A stretch of DNA of 64,000 nucleotides from Cardinium endosymbiont of Dermatophagoides farinae (GTDB lineage: Bacteria; Bacteroidota; Bacteroidia; Cytophagales; Amoebophilaceae): positions 1,116,001 through 1,180,000 of the forward strand of contig NZ_VMBH01000001.1 in assembly GCF_007559345.1 (NCBI RefSeq). Direction: 5' to 3'. This document shows, piece by piece, positions 39,836-49,162 of the stretch. Position numbers and translations under genes: made by a program. The notes beneath the pieces are model-generated. The model did not search any database. It was not told where the DNA came from and was given only the letters and a program-made list of their open reading frames with translations. Each line of letters opens with the position of its first letter. Within the stretch, counting starts at the first letter, position 1.

Positions 39836-41074
39836 CTATTTACTGATGGAATTTATAAATTCTGCTATGCGTTTTACAGCCTCATTAGATTCTATTGCAG
39901 TAGTGTTATCTCGTCCGTTGAAATATACGTCAAAAAGCAGCATAAAATTACGGCAATGAAAATAATTACCAGGCAGAATATATGTTTGCACATTGTTAGG
40001 ATAGCCACCATATCTATCCTTTTTTTTCGCACATAGTTGACTTTCTTTAGAAATCATATTATCATGACTTCCATTCTTCTCTCCAGTAATGACATATGAA
40101 TAGCCCTCATTAAATTCCTTACGTGCTTCAGAGGATAGTTCAGGAGTTTTATTAGTATCAGAACGAGTATCAATATACTTAGTCATATCCTCTGCCGTAC
40201 CACATATTAGGAGTATAGAGGTACTATGGCTTCTACTATATATAAACTCCTGTGTTGCTTTAATAACCTTAGAATTTGTAAACACATCTGTTAACCCTGT
40301 AAGGGTGGATATCTTATAAGTAGAGCGTATCTTCTTAGGAATAAAACGCGTAGAGGAGATAGCCATACGCGCAAAAGATACTTTAAGTATGTCTGAAGGT
40401 TTTATAATATCATATCCATATGATTGTAGTATCGGGTTTACTTTTCCCGCAAAAGATCTATACTTCCAAGTATTATCAGCTATATCCAGACCATCTAAAG
40501 GTGCGCTCGTGGATACTATACCGCTAATATTCAGTTTAGGATCACGACTATTTTTCTCTGCGATGTTAATCATTACAAGCGCACCCTGGCTATTTCTAGC
40601 AAAAAAGAGTGGAAAATTTTTAACAATTGATGGAATCCTGCCCTTTAGAGAATTCGGCAATCTATTTGTAAACTCATCTGTTAACCTTTTTATTGTTTCA
40701 TTAATTACTAGATCTGCTTGCTTACCTATCGATAACTTCTCAGATGAATCGTTCTCTCTACATGTTGACATAACATATATAAATCGATTTTCCAATTCTT
40801 TTTCAAGTTTTTCTGCACAAGGCTTTACTGGACTATTCTGATTATTCATACTATAACCATGCAAGAATATTATACCACCCTTGAGCCCTAATAACTTATA
40901 AATTTCTTCGTTACTCATTTCTTCGTTACTCAAATCCTTTAACTTCTCTGAGTCCTTGATTTCGCTTCCAGGCAAATCATTATTATTTATTCCCATCCGA
41001 TGATGTTGCCCGCAGCTATAGAGCACGTAAACTAGGATTAAAAAAAAGTATTTTTTAAGGTTAAGTTTTAACAT
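39836..41074 (-). CDS. Lipoprotein with alpha/beta-hydrolase (serine esterase/lipase-like) fold
   Basis: 412 residues. Signal peptide with lipobox LYSC (Cys21), then GQHHRMGIN, the same post-lipobox motif as two other lipoproteins in the window. From residue 65: GGIIFLHGYS (oxyanion loop), RNSQGALV with Ser162 in the nucleophile elbow (Arg replaces the usual first Gly), an acidic candidate in LICGTAEDMT, and His in GEKNGSHDNMIS as the last triad member. I infer an exported or surface esterase/lipase; substrate unknown. The region at 41075-41221 upstream is A+T-rich, with no other gene seen. Confidence 0.65.
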   Translation of the reverse strand: MLKLNLKKYFFLILVYVLYSCGQHHRMGINNNDLPGSEIKDSEKLKDLSNEEMSNEEIYKLLGLKGGIIFLHGYSMNNQNSPVKPCAEKLEKELENRFIYVMSTCRENDSSEKLSIGKQADLVINETIKRLTDEFTNRLPNSLKGRIPSIVKNFPLFFARNSQGALVMINIAEKNSRDPKLNISGIVSTSAPLDGLDIADNTWKYRSFAGKVNPILQSYGYDIIKPSDILKVSFARMAISSTRFIPKKIRSTYKISTLTGLTDVFTNSKVIKATQEFIYSRSHSTSILLICGTAEDMTKYIDTRSDTNKTPELSSEARKEFNEGYSYVITGEKNGSHDNMISKESQLCAKKKDRYGGYPNNVQTYILPGNYFHCRNFMLLFDVYFNGRDNTTAIESNEAVKRIAEFINSISK

Positions 41075-41221
41075 TAGATTATGAAACTTTAATTAGAAAA
41101 ATTTTAAGATAACGGGGCTGAGTTGATTCAATCAAACCAATGGATTATTTCTACTATCCCTTTAGCCTTTCAACCACACTTCCAAAGGATAAATAAAAAT
41201 TAGCATATAAACCTTTCTCTA

Positions 41222-42728
41222 TCAAATAAAAAGATTGCTATACTTCTTTGTGATATAATCTTTATAAGGGGCTACAGATATGGAATGGCCGGTAACCTGT
41301 TGCATACTTTGCTGGACGGTATACATTCTACCAAATTGATGAATATGCTGGCGCAGCCAGTTATTTATGAAGGAAAATGATCCATTGGTTACCTGTACCT
41401 CCCAGTCTGGAAAAGATGCTACAAAGGCAGCAAAATATTGGGCTGCGTACATATTCCCCAATGCATAGGTTGGAAAATAACCAAAATAGCCTGAAGCCCA
41501 ATGAATATCTTGTAAACAGCCTTCGGCATCGTTTGGAGGGGTAATGCCTAAAAGGTCTTGCATTTTTGCATTCCATACCATTGGAACATCTGATGCCTCA
41601 ATAGTGCCCTCTATTAATTGTTTCTCTATTTCAAATCTAAGAATGATATGCAATGGATAGGTTACTTCATCGGCATAAATGCGAATATAAGAAGCTTGTA
41701 TATGATTAATATGCCGGTAAAAATTAGTAAGGGATAGCTCTTTAAAAGAAGGAAATTGTTTTTGAAACTTAGGATAAATATAGGACCAAAAGGGCAACGA
41801 TTTACCTACCATTACTTCCCACCATCTGGATTGGCTTTCATGTAATCCTACAGAAGCAGCCTGACCGGAAGGCGTAGCCCATTCCTGCTTAGGAAGACCC
41901 AACTCATACAACGCATGGCCGCCTTCATGCAAAACAGCAAAAATATACTCCAATAAGCCACCATCGAGGTTAGTAGTCAGCCTGACATCAGCAGGATGTA
42001 TGCCAGAACAAAAAGGATGGGCAGCAAAATCCAATCTGCTATTTTGACTGCTAATGCCCATGGTTTCTAAAAGCAAATGGACAAATAGCATTTGTGATTC
42101 TTGTGGAAAAGAATGGTTAAAATAGCTGGCATAAGGGCTATTTTTTCCATCGGTTTTTTTTTACAATGGGAGATAAAAAATCTGCTAAATCAGTAAAAAA
42201 TGCAGATAAAGTAGAAGCAGTTACACCGGGTTCATACAAATTAATAAGCGCATCATAAGGGCTATCTGTATAGCCTAATAGGCTGGCTTTTTCTCGGTTA
42301 AGCGCTACAATCTTTTGAAGCCACGGACTAAATAAAGAAAAATCGGCAGTTTTCCTAGCCTTTTTCCATACCTCCGTTGCAGTAGTGGTGGTCGCACAGT
42401 AGCTTTCAATAAAATCTTGAGGTAGTTTGGTAAGCTGTTTTAAATCCTTACACCATTGCTTCAGATTAGACTGCGCGGTCAAGGATAATCCTTCTAACTT
42501 AATCTGTTCCGTATCTATATCAATCATTTGCGCCAAGTCATCCAGGTAGCTGCTACTTGTTACTTCCTGATGCGCTAAGCCAGCAATATAAGCAAGTTGC
42601 TTGACACGAATATCAATGGCACCAGCAGGCATATAGGTTTCTTGATCCCATGCTAAGAGCGATTTTATCTGATGAAGCAACCGAATATGGCTAAACTTTT
42701 CTACAAAACTTTCGTATGGTGACATCAT
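41222..42728 (-). pseudogene. M32 metallocarboxypeptidase (Taq type), split by one-base insertion
   Basis: The N-terminal frame (42779-42138, likely start ATG 42728 or 42725) has LLAWDQETYMPAGA and ASLLGYTDSPYDALINLYEPG and ends in a stop after IVKKNRWKK. Removing one base from the T9 run at 42154-42162 turns this into KKTDGKNSPYASYFNHSFPQ and reads on into the frame 42091-41222. That frame has the zinc motif HEGGH, GLHESQSRWWE, and the family end (FGYFPTYALGNMYAAQ). M32 enzymes trim C-terminal residues in the cytoplasm. A T9 run is a common place for sequencing error or transcript slippage. Confidence 0.85.
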
Positions 42729-42781
42729 ATAGGCAAATCGATAAATAAGGTAAAGATTAGACCATTGATATGGAACCACTG

Positions 42782-44869
42782 CTATCCTATTCTATTCCAA
42801 CCCCCGGCTACAGCAAGCAATCTAGTATATTCTTTATAAATTGGCAAGTTGTCCGGATGCTGAAATTCCGGGTCTTGCTGAATAATATCTTTAGCCAACC
42901 GACATGCTGCTTCCAAAATAGCACCATCCTTAGATAAGTCAGCTATTTTTAAGTTTAAAACGCCACTTTGTTGCAATCCCATTAGATCCCCTGGACCACG
43001 GAGCCTAAGGTCTAACTCGGCTATTTCAAATCCATTATTTGTCTTAACCATAGTTTCTATTCGTTCTTTTCCCACTTTGCTCAAACGATAGTCCGTCATT
43101 AAAATGCAATAGGATTGCGCATTGCCACGACCAACTCTTCCACGCAGCTGGTGCAGTTGAGATAATCCAAATCGCTCTGCACTTTCTATAACCATTACGG
43201 TTGCATTGGGTACATTCACGCCTACCTCTATAACGGTTGTAGTCACCAAAATCCGTGTTTCATTTTTTTCAAAACGTTTCATTTCTATATCTTTGGAGGC
43301 GCTATCCATTTTACCATGCATGATTCCAATTGGAATATCTGGAAAAGCCCTACAAACAGATGTGTAACCAGCCATTAGATCGTTGTAATCCAATGCAGCG
43401 GAGGCTTCAATAAGGGGATAGACAATATATATTTGTCTGCCCAATAGCAGTTGCCCGCTTATAAAATGAAAAACCTTTAACCGAGCATTTTCATAGTAGT
43501 GTTGTGTTTGAATGGATTGCCTTCCTGAGGGTAATTCATAAATAGTAGAGATATCCAAGTCACCATAAAAAGTCATGGCTAGAGTCCTTGGAATAGGTGT
43601 AGCAGTCATAATAAGCATATGGGGCGCGTAAACTGGGTTTTTAGTTAAAAGACCTGCACGTTGTGCCACACCAAAACGGTGCTGCTCGTCTATTACAAAA
43701 AAACCCAACTCATTAAACGAAACATCATCGCTTAGCAAAGCATGGGTACCCACTATAATGTGTAGGATGCCTACTTTAAGTCGATATAAAATATGTTCTC
43801 GTTCTTTTTTTTTGGTACTTCCTGTCAGCAAAGCAATATTTAAATTCAATTGCCCGGCAAAGAGATGAAAACGTTCAAAATGCTGCTTGGCCAAAACTTC
43901 GGTGGGTGCCATAATGGCTACTTGCGCCTTACTGGCTATCACCACCAACATGGAAAGAAAAGCAACAATTGTCTTTCCGCTTCCCACATCACCTTGCAAA
44001 AGCCTGTTCATCTGTTTGCCAGAACTTAAGTCGCGGTAGATGGCTTTAATCGTTTCCTTTTGACCATTTGTTAAATGAAAGGGTAAATAGTTGTGGTAAA
44101 ATAGATTCAATAACGATACATTATTAAAAATTTTACCATTTTGCTTTTCTACACGAACCTGCCTTGCCTTCAGCAATTTTAGTTGAACATAGAATAATTC
44201 CTCAAACTTAAGCCTCCTTTGGGCTTGTTTTAGTAGTGTTTGGTTACCTGGGAAATGGATATTTTTAAAAGCCTCTTTTAAAGAAAGTAGTTTGTAACGC
44301 GTCAATAGATATTGTGGTAATGTTTCTTCTACAGTTGCACCAAGCTGACTAAGTAGTTTTCTTTGCAAGCAAACTATTCCTTTAGCATCTAGCTGATTGC
44401 GCTTTAACCTTTCTGTGCTATGGTATATGGGTAACAATTGAGTTTTTTCAACCTGATTTCCAAATAAAAAACAAATTTCTGGATGAATAAGTTGCTTTTG
44501 ACCTTGCGGTGAAAAAACAGGTTTTCCCCAAATGCGGTATTGCACGTTTGGTTTGATTTTCTTGATAATCCAAGAAAAGTTATGAAACCATATCAGCTCT
44601 AGTTGCCCTGTATGGTCTTCAAACAACGCTACTAGTCTTTTTTTACCTTTATCTACTTTTTGCAAACTTTTAATATACCCGTTCAATTGTACGCCTGGGG
44701 TAGCAGGGGTTAATGCGGCAATAGTAGACAAGTTGTTTCGGTCTTCATATCGAAACGGATAATGCCTGAGCAGATCTTCGTAGGTATGTATATTTAATTC
44801 ATGCTTAAGCAACTGGGCTTTGTCCGATCCTGTAAGTAGCGTTATATCTCTAGAGAAAAAATCATCCAT
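42782..44869 (-). CDS. recG: ATP-dependent DNA helicase RecG
   Basis: Branch-migrates stalled forks and recombination intermediates. Start taken at ATG 44869 (MDDFFSRDITLL), because the preceding 53 residues of the open frame do not resemble the family; product about 695 residues. In order: wedge/OB domain (PFRYEDRNNLS, GYIKSLQKVD), Walker A LLQGDVGSGKT, DEQH box VIDEQHRFGV, TATPIPRTLAM, then the second RecA-like domain with VTTTVIEVGVNVPNA and LHQLRGRVGRG. The end is followed at once by the M32 gene on the same strand. Confidence 0.93.
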   Translation of the reverse strand: MDDFFSRDITLLTGSDKAQLLKHELNIHTYEDLLRHYPFRYEDRNNLSTIAALTPATPGVQLNGYIKSLQKVDKGKKRLVALFEDHTGQLELIWFHNFSWIIKKIKPNVQYRIWGKPVFSPQGQKQLIHPEICFLFGNQVEKTQLLPIYHSTERLKRNQLDAKGIVCLQRKLLSQLGATVEETLPQYLLTRYKLLSLKEAFKNIHFPGNQTLLKQAQRRLKFEELFYVQLKLLKARQVRVEKQNGKIFNNVSLLNLFYHNYLPFHLTNGQKETIKAIYRDLSSGKQMNRLLQGDVGSGKTIVAFLSMLVVIASKAQVAIMAPTEVLAKQHFERFHLFAGQLNLNIALLTGSTKKKEREHILYRLKVGILHIIVGTHALLSDDVSFNELGFFVIDEQHRFGVAQRAGLLTKNPVYAPHMLIMTATPIPRTLAMTFYGDLDISTIYELPSGRQSIQTQHYYENARLKVFHFISGQLLLGRQIYIVYPLIEASAALDYNDLMAGYTSVCRAFPDIPIGIMHGKMDSASKDIEMKRFEKNETRILVTTTVIEVGVNVPNATVMVIESAERFGLSQLHQLRGRVGRGNAQSYCILMTDYRLSKVGKERIETMVKTNNGFEIAELDLRLRGPGDLMGLQQSGVLNLKIADLSKDGAILEAACRLAKDIIQQDPEFQHPDNLPIYKEYTRLLAVAGGWNRIG

Positions 44870-45268
44870 AATAAGACTGTTCAGGATACTAGACCTTAGG
44901 TCTATGGTTGGCGTTTTTATTTGTCCACACCTGTCTAAACACCTATTATAAGTAATTTGATATAAATCAAAAAACTTATTCCTTATTACTCGGTGGATTT
45001 GTGGAAAAGTATGCATGAAAAATAGCATTGTGCATAACTGCCACTGGCATGCTTTAGTTATCCACTGGCTTATTAGATTTCTGATTTAATAAAAGAGATG
45101 ATGTCTATGTAAATTATTTTATTATATTGATAATCAATTATAAAAAATTAATTATTAGATACAATAGTATACGGAACGTATATATAAATTATTTTGATTA
45201 TCAGATATTTATAATATAACGGTAGCTACAAATAGTTTAAATAGGTGGTTTTCAGTAAAAATATTATT

Positions 45269-45410
45269 AGACCTTCTTCAAAACCTATTTGTGATCAGCA
45301 ATTTTTAGGAGAAACGAAGCCGAGCACCGCAGAATACTAAATGTATTTGAGGAGCGTAGGCAAGCTTCGACACCAAAATGGCCATTAGAAATAGGTTTTG
45401 CAAAAGGTCT
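45269..45410 (+). repeat. MITE-like element
   Basis: 142-bp long-subtype copy. Ends AGACCTTCTTCAAAACCTAT and ATAGGTTTTGCAAAAGGTCT. Upstream flank ATT, downstream AGT, so no perfect duplication. The gap 44870-45999 holds this and the next copy, an ATAGCAT/ATGCTAT hairpin at 45459-45474, and otherwise A+T-rich sequence with no gene. Confidence 0.88.
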
Positions 45411-45692
45411 AGTCAACCAACCTATTTTAGTAGCTGTAAATCAGATAGATAAATAAACATAGCATTTATGCTATTGTAGCAATATAGTGTCATACTATGG
45501 TAGATAAGTAGTCCAGCGTGTGCATAAAAAGTGTATAATTAGATTCTTAATAACTTTGGTTATATCTCTTAATATAAATGATATAAATGTTGATGTAGCC
45601 ATTTTTAGCATATTGATTTGTAAGGGATCGTTTATAAGTGGGTAGATATGTAGGTAAGTTGTGGAAACTTTATAGGAAAGCGTTGATACTTT

Positions 45693-45832
45693 AGACCTTC
45701 TTCAAAACCTATTTGTGATCAGCAGTTTTTAGGAGAAGCGCAGTCGAGCGCCGCAGAATACTAGGTGTATAAGGAGCATAGACAAGCTTCGACACCAAAA
45801 TTGTTATTAGAAATAGGTTTTGCAGAAGGTCT
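45693..45832 (+). repeat. MITE-like element with 3-bp flanking repeat
   Basis: 140-bp long-subtype copy in the same orientation as the previous one, 282 bases away. Ends AGACCTTCTTCAAAACCTAT and ATAGGTTTTGCAGAAGGTCT. TTT lies on both sides. It lies upstream of the intact ATPase/nuclease gene. Confidence 0.9.
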
Positions 45833-45999
45833 TTTATAAGCCATAGTAATGTCTTTATTTTGGAGCAAAGGTGGTATATTGTGTTAGGCTTCTTAAGCAG
45901 TTGTTGATGGGTTCGTTATTGTATGGAGGGTTGCAGGTGTTATGTAGTCCAGTATGCTATTATTTTTAGCTATAAAAACCAAACCAAACTACTTACGAA

Positions 46000-47823
46000 A
46001 TGAAGTATATAAAAGAGGATAAAGCAACGCAAGTGGAAATAAAGAACAAAGCTGTGGGGGAAAGTTATATCCCCGTTGGAAGTCCTGATGTTAAAGAGAT
46101 GATCGTTCAGGGATTATATGCAGATAAAACTGCCTATATCGCTAAACTCTTTAATACCAACAGTATATATTACTTATTCATAAGACCACGTAGATTTGGT
46201 AAATCACTGCTCCTAGATACCATAGATCAAATAGCTAAAAGCAACAAAGAACTGTTTAAAGGATATGCTATTTATAATAATAAAACATATAAATGGAAAA
46301 AATATCCAGTTATTTGGTTAAACTTCTCGGAGTTGGCTAAAGATAACCCAACAGGGTTGAAAAAGAGCCTGAACAGAAAATTGTATAGAATTGCTAAGTA
46401 TTATAATATTCAAGATCAGATTAATATAGAAATCAATGAAGCTTGTGAAGATTATTTATCAGAAGTATTTGATTTATTAATGCAGATTGATAATTATGAA
46501 CCTACTCCTATTATCTTAATCGATGAATATGATAGTCCATTAATTTCTTGCGAAAAAGAGCAGTATAAAGCGGTGCTTGCTGTGCTTAGTTCTTTTTTTA
46601 AAGTTTTAAAAGCGCGTCAGAAGGATTGTAAATTTATTTTTGTAACAGGCGTCACTAAATTCCACTTATCTGGCCTTACCTCAGGGGCCAACTCGGCCAA
46701 TGACATATCGTTGCATGAAGATTACGCAGAGATGTTGGGTTATACAGAGGAAGATGTAGATAATCTGTTTCTTAGCAAGGATATGATTGTTAATCAGGTA
46801 CTTGAAAAACTTAACAGAAAAAAGACGAGAGAAGAAAAGTACACACTTATTCAAATAAAACAAGCGTTAAAGGATTATTATAATGGTTATTGCTTTACAT
46901 CTGATAAAATTATAAGCGTTTATAACCCAGATTCTATATTAAAATTCTTTAGAGATAGCGTATTTGGTAACTATTGGTTCAACTCTGGTAATCCTACAAT
47001 CTTACTACAACAAATCAAAAACAATATCGATAGATTTACCATCGTTTGGGATACACCCAGTCTTGTAATCAATCAGCTGGCATTTGAAAGCCTGGCGGGT
47101 TCTCTTGCAGAGATACCTTTACTCCCTTTAATGTACCAAACGGGTTATCTTACCCTGGATCCTAATGGATATAGAAAGGACACGCGAGTAGATAAAAACG
47201 GAACAGACTATTATTTAAAGTTTCCTAATCAGGAAGTAAAATCTGCTTTAAGTTTAACGCTAGCTAAGGTTATGGACGAAATACAGGAGGAAACAGGTAA
47301 GCAATATAGCACTTCAATCCTTAGTAGCTTAAGAAATAAACAGTGGTCTGTTTTTTTGAACTATATTCGAAGTGATTGCTTAGCTAAAGCAGGCTACCGT
47401 TTTTTAGATAGAACCGAAAAAAGTTTTCAGAGGGCTTTATATTTATTTTTAAATGGTGTTTTTCATCTGGCCCATGGTATGCAAACCAGTGTTGAAGCCG
47501 ATAGTGGCATAGGCCGAACAGATATCGTTATGGAAGACCATGGAAGTGGCACAAGAACGGTCTATATTTTTGAATTAAAAATAGATAAACCAGCTCTGGA
47601 AGCTTTAAAACAAATACACAGTAAGGATTATAGCATTAAATGTGGCGCATATAGTAAAAAAGTGCTTATAGGACTAACCTGTGATGCTATAAAACTCAAT
47701 ATTACAGAAGCAATTGTTGAGGTACATCAATGGGATGATCAAAATAATTGTAAGGAGGTGCTATATACACACTTTATAGTTGACCAGTCTGGTTATTTTA
47801 AAGAAATAACAAACCAAGCGTAA
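46000..47823 (+). CDS. AAA-ATPase-like / PD-(D/E)XK nuclease family protein, intact
   Basis: 607 residues. After a short charged start comes VGSPDVKEMIVQGLYADKTA, P-loop-like RPRRFGKSLLLD (about 68-79), Walker B PIILIDEYDSPL, and VTGVTKFHLSGL. The C-terminal nuclease core reads SGIGRTDIVMEDHG, then YIFELKIDK, with Asp and Glu-x-Lys in place, followed by ALKQIHSKDY. This is the AAA-ATPase_like plus PDDEXK_9 (DUF1703) architecture. The relative at 20582 is broken and the one at 39336 is a stub. Role not established; suggested ties to mobile elements are only by family. Repeat copies flank it on both sides. Confidence 0.85.
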   Translation: MKYIKEDKATQVEIKNKAVGESYIPVGSPDVKEMIVQGLYADKTAYIAKLFNTNSIYYLFIRPRRFGKSLLLDTIDQIAKSNKELFKGYAIYNNKTYKWKKYPVIWLNFSELAKDNPTGLKKSLNRKLYRIAKYYNIQDQINIEINEACEDYLSEVFDLLMQIDNYEPTPIILIDEYDSPLISCEKEQYKAVLAVLSSFFKVLKARQKDCKFIFVTGVTKFHLSGLTSGANSANDISLHEDYAEMLGYTEEDVDNLFLSKDMIVNQVLEKLNRKKTREEKYTLIQIKQALKDYYNGYCFTSDKIISVYNPDSILKFFRDSVFGNYWFNSGNPTILLQQIKNNIDRFTIVWDTPSLVINQLAFESLAGSLAEIPLLPLMYQTGYLTLDPNGYRKDTRVDKNGTDYYLKFPNQEVKSALSLTLAKVMDEIQEETGKQYSTSILSSLRNKQWSVFLNYIRSDCLAKAGYRFLDRTEKSFQRALYLFLNGVFHLAHGMQTSVEADSGIGRTDIVMEDHGSGTRTVYIFELKIDKPALEALKQIHSKDYSIKCGAYSKKVLIGLTCDAIKLNITEAIVEVHQWDDQNNCKEVLYTHFIVDQSGYFKEITNQA

Positions 47824-47907
47824 ACATCTGATACCCCATCTCTAAATCATACTATTTTTACTGATAATCAATAAAATATAAAAATTTGTTTGGTGCCATT
47901 GAACAAA

Positions 47908-48044
47908 AGACCTTCTTCAAAACCTATTTGTGATCAGCAGTTTTTAGGAGAAGCGCAGTCGCCAGAATACTAAATGTATTTGAGGAGCATAGACAAGCTT
48001 CGACACCAAAATTGCCATTTAGAAATAGGTTTTGCAGAAGGTCT
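47908..48044 (+). repeat. MITE-like element with 3-bp flanking repeat
   Basis: 137-bp copy; it lacks the inner GAGCACCGCAG block but keeps AAGCTTCGACACC. Ends AGACCTTCTTCAAAACCTAT and ATAGGTTTTGCAGAAGGTCT. AAA lies on both sides. It lies between the ATPase/nuclease and murB 3' ends. Confidence 0.9.
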
Positions 48045-48059
48045 AAATATTGCCACCGG

Positions 48060-49090
48060 TTATTCAATAGTGCCACCTACAATATTCACTTCTGGTATAA
48101 GGGTAATATCAAACTGGTTTTGTACTTTTTGTTTGATTTCGGTGGCTAGGTTTATAATATCTTTACCAGTAGCGCCTCCATAATTTACAAGTATAAGCGC
48201 ATGTGCGGCATAAACGCCTGTATTGCCTTGACGTAGACCTTTAAAACCTGCTGCTTCTATCAGCCAGGCTGCTGAGATTTTTATCTGTTTATGGTCTTGC
48301 GTGTTGAACGCAATTAATGAGGGGTATTGCTGCTTAAGCCATTGATGGTGTGCTGTAGCTATCAAAGGGTTCTGAAAAAAACTGCCTGCATTACCTAAAA
48401 TAGCGGGATCAGGTAGTTTTTGCTTTCGAATGGCAATGATGGCCTCGCTTATTGCTTTGAATGACGGCCGTTTGATTTCCATTTTTTCCAGCATGTTTTG
48501 GATTGCTTCATATGCTATAGAAAAATTTTCTTCTTTATGTAATGCAAGCGTAATACTTGTAATTAAATATTGTTGCTTCCATTTTGTCTTAAAGAAGCTT
48601 GTTCTATACTCAAAGCCACATGCAGAGGCCTGCAAAGTTATTTTCCTGCCAGTTGATAGCTCAATTGCTTCAACACTATCCAGTACATCTTTCAATTCTA
48701 CGCCGTATGCCCCTATATTTTGTATGGGGGCGCCACCAACCGTTCCGGAATAAGTGATAAATTTTCTATCCCTCCATACCCCTTTTTGATGCAAAATAAG
48801 ACAAGCTGATGCCAAGGTACACCTGCCCCTGCTTTAATCAGGACTTTATAACGGGTTTCTTCTATTACTTCAATACCCGGTAGTTGAACATGCAGTATAT
48901 AACCAGGGAAGTCTTTGGCAAATAGTGTATTGCTACCACCACCTAGGATATAAAAAGGTGTTTGGTTAATGGGTACTGCAGCACAAAAATCCGCTATATC
49001 TTTTAGGCTATTCAGCTGAATATAATGGGCTGCACATGCTGGAACCTTAAAGCTATTTAATGCTTGTAAAGGGTATGGACAATGCATCAT
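48060..49090 (-). pseudogene. murB: UDP-N-acetylenolpyruvoylglucosamine reductase, broken by one-base deletion
   Basis: Makes UDP-MurNAc with FAD and NADPH. The N-terminal frame (49090-48713) has NSFKVPACA, YILGGGSNTLFAKDF and GGIENLSLIP, then goes out of frame. Adding one base at the CC pair at 48745-48746 (GG on the coding strand) gives [21 protein letters not shown], the hallmark MurB segment, continuing in the frame that ends at 48060 (GNAGSFFQNP, SAAWLIEAAGFKG). It is of the type I, E. coli-like layout. Loss of MurB would block peptidoglycan synthesis, so this shift should be verified. Confidence 0.88.
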
Positions 49091-49162
49091 AAAGGATAAG
49101 AAAAAAGGCTTGATCTTTTGGTTACTGCTTTATGCATAAAACAAATAGCGCATATAAAGGCC

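Noticed and set aside
44870-45028. 53-residue N-terminal extension of RecG
   Set aside because: It does not resemble RecG; the ATG at 44869 begins where family similarity does.
45269-48044. CRISPR-like array from three spaced repeats
   Set aside because: Units are 137-142 bp with inverted ends and irregular spacing of hundreds of bases to kilobases, and no cas genes are present.
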